From Kocuria rhizophila DC2201 (lineage in GTDB: Bacteria; Actinomycetota; Actinomycetes; Actinomycetales; Micrococcaceae), in contig NC_010617.1 of assembly GCF_000010285.1 (NCBI RefSeq), forward strand, positions 372,001 to 436,000: a DNA stretch of 64,000 nt. Direction: 5' to 3'. The first letter of the stretch is position 1, and every line of letters starts with the position of its first letter. Of this stretch, positions 18,182 to 24,347 are shown piece after piece. Under the pieces are notes generated by a model. The model made no database searches. It saw only the letters and a program-made list of their open reading frames with translations, and was not told where the DNA came from. The translations under genes and the position numbers were made by a program.

Positions 18182-19063
18182 ATGGAGCTGCGGCAGCTCA
18201 GACAGTTCATCGCGGTGGCGGAGGAGCGGCACTTCGGGCGCGCGGCCGAGCGGCTGTCCACGGCCCAGCCCGCGCTGTCCCAGCAGATCCGCCAGCTCGA
18301 GGAGCGGCTGGGGGTCACGCTGCTGGAGCGCACCACCCGACGCGTGGACCTCACCCCCGCCGGTCAGCTGCTGCTGGACCGGGGCCGTCGGATCGTCACC
18401 GACGTGGAGGCGCTTGCCGCGGACGTCCGCCAGGTGGGTCGGGGATCGGCGGGTGCCCTGCGGCTGGGCTTCGCGGGTTCGGCCACCTACGGGACCATGC
18501 CGCGGCTCGCCCGTGAGGTGGCCCGCCGGCTCCCCGGCGCCACCCTGAGGCTGCAGGGAGAGATGTCCACCCCGGACATGGAGGCCGCCCTGCGTGGGCG
18601 CACCCTGGACGCCGCCGTCCTGCACCCTCCCGTGGCGTCCCCGGGGCTCGAGCGCCGGCTCGTGCGCCGGGAGCGGCTCGTGCTGGCCGTGCCCACGGGG
18701 TGCCCGCTCGCCACGGGCCGGCCCGTGCCCGCGAGTGCGCTCGCGGGCCGCCCGCTCGTGTGCCATGCGCCGGACTCCGCGGTCCACCGCGCGCTGGAGG
18801 AGATGTGCCGGGCCGCGGGCTTCGCGCCGCTGATCGGGCAGGTGGCCCGGGAGAGCTCCGCGGTGCTCTCCCTCGTGGCCGCCGGTGGCGGTGAGGCCGT
18901 GGTGCCCGAGGCCCTGCGTGCCCTGCAGCTGCACGGTGTCGCGTACGAGGAGCTCGCCGATCCGCCCGCGGTGGATCTCGCCGTGGCGTGGCGCAGCGAG
19001 GACCGCTCCCCGCTGCTGCGCACGGTCCTCACCATGCTCCAGGAGCTCGAGGACGCGGAGTGA
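18182..19063 (+). CDS. LysR-family transcriptional regulator
   Basis: A 293-residue regulator with an N-terminal winged helix-turn-helix (MELRQLRQFIAVAEERHFGR, then STAQPALSQQIRQLEERLG) and a C-terminal periplasmic-binding-like effector domain (residues about 90-290). GGAGAGGAGA lies upstream of the ATG; the GTG at 18179 is an alternative. It follows fadD and could regulate fatty-acid genes, but LysR genes usually act on divergent targets and the upstream neighbour is co-directional, so the target is open. Confidence 0.9.
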   Translation: MELRQLRQFIAVAEERHFGRAAERLSTAQPALSQQIRQLEERLGVTLLERTTRRVDLTPAGQLLLDRGRRIVTDVEALAADVRQVGRGSAGALRLGFAGSATYGTMPRLAREVARRLPGATLRLQGEMSTPDMEAALRGRTLDAAVLHPPVASPGLERRLVRRERLVLAVPTGCPLATGRPVPASALAGRPLVCHAPDSAVHRALEEMCRAAGFAPLIGQVARESSAVLSLVAAGGGEAVVPEALRALQLHGVAYEELADPPAVDLAVAWRSEDRSPLLRTVLTMLQELEDAE

Positions 19064-19232
19064 GCCGGCGCTCGCGGGGCGGGCCGGGGCAAAGTACGTG
19101 TGGTCCTACCTGGGGACAAGGGGCTCGGGGGGGGGGTGTCGCACAGTGTGACGAACGAAGACATGGTCCTCGTCACGTCGCGACGCATCGTCCCAGGTGG
19201 GAAAGTATTTGCGGATTTATCGGATGGTTTAC

Positions 19233-19262
19233 TTGCGTCTGGATGGACTTGCCACATAATGT
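19233..19262 (+). promoter_or_regulatory. promoter for the C-loop small RNA
   Basis: TTGCGT (19233-19238), an 18-bp spacer and TAATGT (19257-19262), in the most AT-rich stretch for several kilobases. Predicted transcription start is near 19269. Confidence 0.5.
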
Positions 19263-19267
19263 GTTGA

Positions 19268-19421
19268 TGTCGGTCGAAGTGGCCCGGGCGCATCCCCCCA
19301 AATACGCGCCTGGATGATCCCCCGGCTGGCCGGCGTCCCGATCTCCCCCAGATTCGGGATGTCCGACGGGTCCTGCCGATCCCCCAAGTGGCAGGACCCG
19401 TCCCCTGTTAACGGGTCTTTT
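19268..19421 (+). ncRNA. candidate 6C-family small RNA
   Basis: A structured RNA candidate of about 150 nt. Hairpin A: 19287-19291 with 19306-19310, loop containing six C (19294-19299). A further run of five C lies at 19319-19323. Hairpin C: 19337-19344 with 19350-19358, one bulge, loop CCCCC. Hairpin D: a perfect 13-bp stem, 19365-19377 with 19390-19402, loop containing five C. An intrinsic terminator follows. Actinobacterial 6C RNAs are known for hairpins with C-runs in their loops that pair with G-rich mRNA sites. Which hairpins match the Rfam 6C model cannot be settled by eye; this copy seems to have more C-loops than the usual two. Confidence 0.6.
19396..19421 (+). terminator. intrinsic terminator of the small RNA
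   Basis: ACCCGT (19396-19401) pairs with ACGGGT (19411-19416) and is followed by CTTTT. The left arm is also the right arm of the 13-bp hairpin D, so the two structures are mutually exclusive. Confidence 0.5.
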
Positions 19422-19586
19422 CCCCGCCACCGCAGCCCCACTCCACGCCTCGGTCCCCTCGTGGGGTTCGTTCCACAGTGTCCAGAACGCGGCGCGGGTC
19501 CCTGACGGCGACGCCGCCGGAACGCTCGCCGGGGCGAGCCGGGCGGGCGCGGCGTCGGGCCGGAGCCGGCCGAGGACGGCGGCGGG

Positions 19587-20072
19587 TCAGGTCAGGCCCA
19601 GCTGCTCCAGCCTCGGCAGCACCGCGCGCGCAATGCGCACCAGCGCCGCCCGGTCCTGCTCTTCGAGCCGGTCCACGAAGGCCTCGCGGACCATGAGCAG
19701 GTGCGCGGGGGCGGCCCGTGCGATGGTGCGGCGGCCGTGCTCGGTGATCCCCACCATGAGTCCGCGGGCGTCCGTGGGGTGCGGGGAGCGGCGGATCATC
19801 TCGCGCCGCTCCATCCGCGAGAGCATGTGGGACAGCCGCGAGCGCTCCCAGCCCAGGGCACGCAGCAGCTCGCGCGAGGCCAGTTCACCGGTCTCGGACT
19901 CGGAGAGCGGCACCAGGATCTCGTACTCCGAGCCGGAGAGCTCGCTGTCCCGCTGCAGCTGCCGGTCCACGGCGCGCTCCATGCCGCGGGAGAGCCGCAG
20001 GAAGCTGCGCCACACCTCCTGCTCGGCGTCGCTGAGCCACGGGACGGGGCGGTCGGTGGGTGTGCTGTCCAT
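19587..20072 (-). CDS. MarR-family transcriptional regulator
   Basis: A 161-residue winged-helix regulator with the MarR layout: N-terminal dimerisation helix (LSDAEQEVWRSFLRLSRGME), recognition region ALGWERSRLSHMLSRMERRE, wing RRSPHPTDARGLMVGIT, and C-terminal helices. The start at 20072 has GGAGGAG about 10 nt upstream, which decides against the longer reading from 20102. Target unknown; the adjacent gene in the same orientation is a membrane protein. Confidence 0.88.
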   Translation of the reverse strand: MDSTPTDRPVPWLSDAEQEVWRSFLRLSRGMERAVDRQLQRDSELSGSEYEILVPLSESETGELASRELLRALGWERSRLSHMLSRMERREMIRRSPHPTDARGLMVGITEHGRRTIARAAPAHLLMVREAFVDRLEEQDRAALVRIARAVLPRLEQLGLT

Positions 20073-20117
20073 GTTCCAGTGCTCCTCCGTGACGCGCCGC
20101 ACCGCGGGACGGGTTTC

Positions 20118-21053
20118 TCAGGTGCGGGGATCGCGCCGGATCCAGTCCGAATCGTAGTAGTCGCCGCCCTCGGGGCGCTCACGCTCCCGGAGGCGCTCGG
20201 CGTAGTCGGTGGGGCGCAGCGGGGAGTCGTCGTCGTCCGGGCGGGTGAAGCGCGCCGTGGCCACGAGCCCGAAGCCGAGCCCCGCGCCCACGATCATGGT
20301 CATCCCGCCCACGATGAACGCCAGCACGTAGTCGTCCAGCAGGTCCGCGGGAACGGTGGGGCCCAGCCAGGACGGTACGACGAACGCCATGCCCAGGCAC
20401 GCGAACCCGGGCAGCAGCAGGACGGCGGGGATCAGCCACAGCTTGGACCACGAGCGCCGCTCGGGCTCACCCGGGTCCTGGAGCACGGGCAGCGCGCGCG
20501 TTTGCACGAGCGCGTAGCCCAGCGCACCGAGCACCACGAGCACCGTGCCCACGACCCAGCCGAACCACACGTCCATGGCCACGAGCGCCAGCCCAGCCAG
20601 CACCCCCAGCATGATCACGGTGAAGGACAGCCCGCGCCCCATCCGTCGTGCCGCTCGGGCCGCGGCCGAACGCGCCGCAGGGTCCTCCGCGGCGGTGGCG
20701 GGGGCAGTGCCCGCCCCGGACGACGACGCCGACCGCGCCCCCTGCGCGGCGCTCCCGCGTGCGGTGCCCCGGCCCCCGGAGGTTCCCTGCGGAGCGTCGG
20801 GGCGAGCGGGCGGCGTCGTGCCCGCACCGGGGCCGGAGGCCTGCGCGGAGGGATCGAGGCGGATGCCGTACTGCGACCGGTCGCGCGCATCCCGGGTGCG
20901 GTCCTTCGTGGCCCCCGTTGCCGGGGCACCCGGCGCCGAGGCGTCGGGATCCGAGGCCTCGTGAGCCGAGGCGCGGGGATCCGGGGCAGGGGAGTCCGAG
21001 GGGTGGGGGTCCGACGAGCCGTGCTCGTCCCGTGGGCGCTGAACGGGGTTCAT
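20118..21053 (-). CDS. hypothetical membrane protein with disordered N-terminus
   Basis: A 311-residue protein. Residues 1-140 are Ser/Ala/Pro/Asp-rich and unstructured. Four hydrophobic segments follow (about 142-162, 165-185, 210-232 and 245-268), with a short Asp/Arg/Tyr-rich cytoplasmic tail. No recognisable domain. It lies 45 bp upstream of the MarR gene in the same orientation and could be its operon partner. Divergent from the GST gene. Confidence 0.6.
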   Translation of the reverse strand: MNPVQRPRDEHGSSDPHPSDSPAPDPRASAHEASDPDASAPGAPATGATKDRTRDARDRSQYGIRLDPSAQASGPGAGTTPPARPDAPQGTSGGRGTARGSAAQGARSASSSGAGTAPATAAEDPAARSAAARAARRMGRGLSFTVIMLGVLAGLALVAMDVWFGWVVGTVLVVLGALGYALVQTRALPVLQDPGEPERRSWSKLWLIPAVLLLPGFACLGMAFVVPSWLGPTVPADLLDDYVLAFIVGGMTMIVGAGLGFGLVATARFTRPDDDDSPLRPTDYAERLRERERPEGGDYYDSDWIRRDPRT

Positions 21054-21186
21054 GGTGGCGATCCGGTGGAGTTCTCGGCGGTGCCGCGCGGGCCTGGCCG
21101 CGACGGACTGGACACCGCCACTGTAGTCCTCCCGGCCCGCGGGGTGGCGGGCCCACCGGTCATGCGCTGCGCCGTGCGTGGCGTAG

Positions 21187-21224
21187 CATCCAGGCACACC
21201 GAGGGCATCCAGGCACACCGAGGG
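21187..21224 (+). repeat. exact 19-bp tandem duplication in front of the GST gene
   Basis: The 19-mer starting CATCCAGGCACACC and ending GAGGG occurs at 21187-21205 and again at 21206-21224 without a mismatch. TAGCAT (21184-21189), a possible -10 box, overlaps the first copy, and the second copy brings GAGGG close to the ATG at 21236. The duplication sits in the leader and looks recent. Confidence 0.85.
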
Positions 21225-21235
21225 AAGGGGCCGCC

Positions 21236-22321
21236 ATGGCGCAGGAGACCGGAGCGCACGAGGACGAGCAGTACTCGACCGCGGGGCACTACGTCCACGC
21301 GGGGGAGGAGTTCACCCGCGACACCAGCTACATCGAGGACCGCATCGTGGCGGACCCGGAGCACGCCGAGCTCGCTGCGGGAGCCAGGGCGTGGCCCGTG
21401 GCGCCCGGTCGCTACCGGCTGATCGCGGCGCGGGCCTGCCCGTGGGCCAACCGCACGCTGATCGTGCGGCGGCTGCTGGGTCTCGAGGACGCGATCTCGG
21501 TGGGTCTGCCGGGCCCCACACACGACTCGCGCTCGTGGCGCTTCGACCTGGACCCGGACGGCCGGGACCCGGTGCTCGGCACGCAGGGGCTGCAGCAGAA
21601 CTACTTCGCGCGCTTCCCGGACTACCCGCGCGGCATCACGGTGCCCGCCATCGTGGACGTCCCCTCGGGGCAGGTGGTCACCAACGACTTCTCTCAGATC
21701 ACCGAGGACTTCGCCACCGAGTGGCGCGCGTTCCACCGCGAGGGCGCCCCGGACCTGTGGCCCGCCGAGCTGGTCCCGGAGATGCGCCCGGTGATGAAGC
21801 GCATCTACACCGAGATCAACAACGGCGTGTACCGCTGCGGCTTCGCCGGTTCCCAGCAGGCCTACGACGCCGCGTACGAGCGGCTGTGGACCGCCCTCGA
21901 CTGGGTGGAGGACCGGCTGGGCACACGGCGCTACCTCATGGGGGAGCACATCACCGAGGCGGACGTGCGGCTGTTCACCACCCTGGTGCGCTTCGACCCC
22001 GTCTACGTGAGCCACTTCAAGGCCTCCCGCAACAAGCTCACCGAGATGCCGAACCTGTGGGGCTACGCCCGGGACCTGTTCCAGACCCCCGGTTTCGGGG
22101 ACACCGTGGACTTCCAGCAGATCAAGGAGCACTACTTCGTGGTGCACCGGGACATCAACCCCTCGGGCATCGTGCCGCTCGGCCCCGACCTGTCGAACTG
22201 GACGACGCCGCACGGCCGGGAGTCCCTGGGCGGCTCGCCGTTCGCTCCCGGCGCCACGGCCCCCGGCCCGGTGCGCGCCGAGGAGCGGGTGGACCCGGAG
22301 CACACCCCGCTGGTCTGCTGA
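21236..22321 (+). CDS. glutathione S-transferase family protein (glutathionyl-hydroquinone reductase type)
   Basis: A 361-residue xi-class GST of the ECM4/YqjG family. The active-site motif ACPWANR places the catalytic Cys at C68; PAIVDVPSGQVVTNDFSQIT is the thioredoxin-fold segment, and YRCGFAGSQQAYDAAYERLW plus ITEADVRLFTTLVRFD belong to the helical domain. Members reduce glutathionyl- or, in actinobacteria, possibly mycothiol-conjugated quinones. The start at 21236 has AAGGGG upstream. Confidence 0.85.
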   Translation: MAQETGAHEDEQYSTAGHYVHAGEEFTRDTSYIEDRIVADPEHAELAAGARAWPVAPGRYRLIAARACPWANRTLIVRRLLGLEDAISVGLPGPTHDSRSWRFDLDPDGRDPVLGTQGLQQNYFARFPDYPRGITVPAIVDVPSGQVVTNDFSQITEDFATEWRAFHREGAPDLWPAELVPEMRPVMKRIYTEINNGVYRCGFAGSQQAYDAAYERLWTALDWVEDRLGTRRYLMGEHITEADVRLFTTLVRFDPVYVSHFKASRNKLTEMPNLWGYARDLFQTPGFGDTVDFQQIKEHYFVVHRDINPSGIVPLGPDLSNWTTPHGRESLGGSPFAPGATAPGPVRAEERVDPEHTPLVC

Positions 22322-22383
22322 GCGGCGCCGGGTCGAGCCGGCCCGGGCGGAGCCGGCCCCGGGGTGAGCGGGCGGGGCGCTGA

Positions 22384-22411
22384 GCCGCTGCCGGGCCGGT
22401 CCGGCAGCGGC
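22384..22411 (+). terminator. hairpin terminator of the GST gene
   Basis: A perfect 11-bp stem (22384-22394 with 22401-22411) with a 6-nt loop, 62 nt after the stop codon. No T-tract. Confidence 0.55.
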
Positions 22412-22428
22412 GCGCGGTGGTGGGAACC

Positions 22429-22457
22429 GCACAAATCACGGGCGGGGCCTTTTGTGC
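22429..22457. promoter_or_regulatory. inverted repeat GCACAAA-N15-TTTGTGC upstream of the citE-like promoter
   Basis: Seven-base perfect arms in an otherwise GC-rich gap, ending 33 bp upstream of the -10 box at 22491. The position suits an operator overlapping or abutting the -35 region. Confidence 0.35.
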
Positions 22458-22490
22458 CCACCCCTCGGGACCGGTCCCGCGCGGAGCCAC

Positions 22491-22518
22491 TAGAGTGGAT
22501 CGGGTGCCTGGCGCCTGA
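22491..22518 (+). promoter_or_regulatory. -10 box followed by a leaderless four-codon uORF
   Basis: TAGAGT (22491-22496), seven nucleotides, then GTG CCT GGC GCC TGA (22504-22518). The spacing equals that of the leaderless genes of this window, so the transcript is predicted to begin on the GTG. The uORF would encode Met-Pro-Gly-Ala and ends 150 nt before the next gene. Confidence 0.35.
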
Positions 22519-22668
22519 TCCCCGCGGCACTTCCGCGCGTCCACGGCCCCTGTGGTGGTTCGCGTGCGCCGTGTCCGGGACCGGGCCGGGCGGTCCCTCC
22601 AGGGCCGCCGCACGCCCCGCCCCGGTGCCACCTCCGGGGTCCACCGTCCCACCCGATCGAGGAGATCC

Positions 22669-23514
22669 ATGGCCCCGTACCGCAACCAGCGCGCAGCAGC
22701 CCTTCCCGCACGGCTCTCCCGCTCGTGGCTGCTCACCTCCGCGGCGGACACCTCGCTCTTCGCGCCCGCCATGGCCTCGGAGGCGGACTCCGTGGTCCTG
22801 GACATCGAGGACGCCGTGCCGGAGGAGGACAAGGACCGCGCCCGCGAGGAGATGGTCGCCGCCATGCAGGACGGCGTGAGCGCGTGGGTGCGCATCAACG
22901 ACATCTCCACCCCGCACTGGGAGAAGGACCTCGCCGCCCTGAGCGAGGTCCCCCAGCTGCGGGGCATCGTGCTGGCCAAGACCGAGCACCCGGACCACAT
23001 CACCAAGACCGCCATGATGAGCCGAGCGGGCACCCCCGTGGTGGCGCTGATCGAGTCCGCCGTGGGCCTCATGAACGCCTACGACATCGCCCGCGCCCCG
23101 GGCGTCTTCCGCCTGGCCTTCGGCGTGGGGGACTTCCGCAAGGACACCGGTGCCTCGGGGGATCCCATGGCGCTCGCGTTCGCGCGCTCCACCCTGGTCA
23201 CGGCCTCGCGCGTGGGTGAGCTGCCCGGGCCCATCGACGGGCCCAGCAACGGCGTGTCCGGTGAGGAGCTCGAGGCGGCCTGCAAGGTCACCCAGTCCAT
23301 GGGCATGACCGGCAAGCTGTGCCTGGACCCGGCGCAGACCGACACGATCAACCACGCGCTGGCCCCCAGCGAGCAGGAGATCCGGTGGGCCCGGGAGATG
23401 ATCGAGCAGGCGAACTCGGGCCACGGGGGCGCGGACGGCTCCTACCTGCCCCGCCTCGCGCGCGCCCGGAAAGTCTCCGAGCTCGCCGAGACCTACGGCC
23501 TCTGGAACAGCTGA
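22669..23514 (+). CDS. HpcH/HpaI aldolase/citrate lyase family protein (CitE-like)
   Basis: A 281-residue TIM-barrel CoA-ester lyase family member. SWLLTSAADTSLFAPAMASE, the metal-binding VVLDIEDAVPEEDK, KTEHPDH, the glutamate in VVALIESAVGLMNAY, and FGVGDFRKDTG are characteristic of CitE-like proteins. No citF or citD genes are nearby, so it is a stand-alone CitE-like enzyme acting on an acyl-CoA ester such as malyl- or citramalyl-CoA. GAGGAG precedes the ATG. The 3' end converges with the HAD gene, 19 bp away. Confidence 0.85.
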   Translation: MAPYRNQRAAALPARLSRSWLLTSAADTSLFAPAMASEADSVVLDIEDAVPEEDKDRAREEMVAAMQDGVSAWVRINDISTPHWEKDLAALSEVPQLRGIVLAKTEHPDHITKTAMMSRAGTPVVALIESAVGLMNAYDIARAPGVFRLAFGVGDFRKDTGASGDPMALAFARSTLVTASRVGELPGPIDGPSNGVSGEELEAACKVTQSMGMTGKLCLDPAQTDTINHALAPSEQEIRWAREMIEQANSGHGGADGSYLPRLARARKVSELAETYGLWNS

Positions 23515-23533
23515 GGCCGCGCGCCCCGCGGCG

Positions 23534-24244
23534 TCAGCGCTCGAAGCCCCAGCCGCGCAGCAGCCGCCCCACCGCGGGGTCCGCGAGGGACTCCACCAGG
23601 AAGTGGGTGGCCATGGGCTCGGTGTGGCCGAGCGGCGCCCCCAGCACCCACAGTCCCGCGGTGCGCGCGGCGGTGCTCCCTGCGGGGGAGTCCTCCACCG
23701 CGAGGGCGTCCGCAGGGTCCACGCCGAGCCTGCGCACGGCCTCCTGGTAGATGTCGGGCGCGGGCTTGCCGCGCGGCACGTCCTCCGCGCTGACCCAGGT
23801 CCGCAGCAGGTCCGCGATCCCCACGCCGTGCATCTTGCGGTCCAGGATCGCGCTCGTGGAGTTGCTCGCCACGGCCACCGGGACGTGCCGGGCCACCGTG
23901 CGCACCGTCTCGACCGCTCCTGGCAGGGCCTCAATCACCGCTCCGACCACCTCGGCCTCGGTGTCCACGAGCCGCGCGAGGACCTCGCCCTGCCCGGGGG
24001 CCGACGTCCCCCGCTCGCGCGCCACCTCGCCGGCGCGGCCCGTGATGAACGCGGCGATGTCCTGCGCGCAGAGTCCCATCAGGTCCGCCTCGGTGCGGGC
24101 GTCGATGTCCACCCCGTAGCCGGCCGCCACCTGCTTCTGCACGCGGGCCCACGCGCTCTCGGTGTCCATCAGCACGCCGTCGCAGTCGAAGACGACGGCG
24201 CTCGGGCGCCACTGCGGGTCCGGTCCGGGCAGGGTGGGTTCCAT
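23534..24244 (-). CDS. HAD-superfamily hydrolase (beta-phosphoglucomutase/phosphatase type)
   Basis: A 236-residue phosphatase-fold protein. Motif I is VVFDCDGVLMDTE (nucleophile and general-acid Asp), motif II AVASNST, motif III Lys in RGKPAPDIY, and motif IV AVEDSPAG. The helical cap between motifs I and II is the subclass I type of sugar-phosphate phosphatases and phosphoglucomutases. Divergent from malQ, which makes a sugar-phosphate role attractive but unproven. Confidence 0.85.
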   Translation of the reverse strand: MEPTLPGPDPQWRPSAVVFDCDGVLMDTESAWARVQKQVAAGYGVDIDARTEADLMGLCAQDIAAFITGRAGEVARERGTSAPGQGEVLARLVDTEAEVVGAVIEALPGAVETVRTVARHVPVAVASNSTSAILDRKMHGVGIADLLRTWVSAEDVPRGKPAPDIYQEAVRRLGVDPADALAVEDSPAGSTAARTAGLWVLGAPLGHTEPMATHFLVESLADPAVGRLLRGWGFER

Positions 24245-24334
24245 GCCTCCAGTCAACCACGCACCCGGGCGGGCGGCGCGCGGCGGCCGGGTGCGGCGTC
24301 GTCGTGCGGGGCGAGGGTCGCACCCCGCGCTGAC

Positions 24335-24340
24335 TAGAGT
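24335..24340 (+). promoter_or_regulatory. -10 box TAGAGT, leaderless start of malQ
   Basis: TAGAGT is followed by seven nucleotides and ATG at 24348; no Shine-Dalgarno sequence is present. Confidence 0.45.
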
Positions 24341-24347
24341 GTGGGGC

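Larger units (their letters stand above)
19064..19586. other. 523-bp gene-free region with locally low GC
   Basis: No convincing protein-coding frame. It contains a run of ten G (19127-19136), an AT-richer block (about 19200-19265) with a sigma-70-like promoter, several C-loop hairpins, a strong 13-bp stem and an intrinsic terminator. The simplest reading is a small RNA gene. Confidence 0.7.
22322..22668. other. 347-bp intergenic region: terminator, inverted repeat, promoter and leaderless mini-ORF
   Basis: In order it holds the GST terminator (22384-22411), an inverted repeat GCACAAA/TTTGTGC (22429-22435 and 22451-22457), a -10 box TAGAGT (22491-22496), and a four-codon open frame starting exactly seven bases after it. 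The remaining 150 nt is a GC-rich leader with nothing recognisable until GAGGAG before the next gene. Confidence 0.6.
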
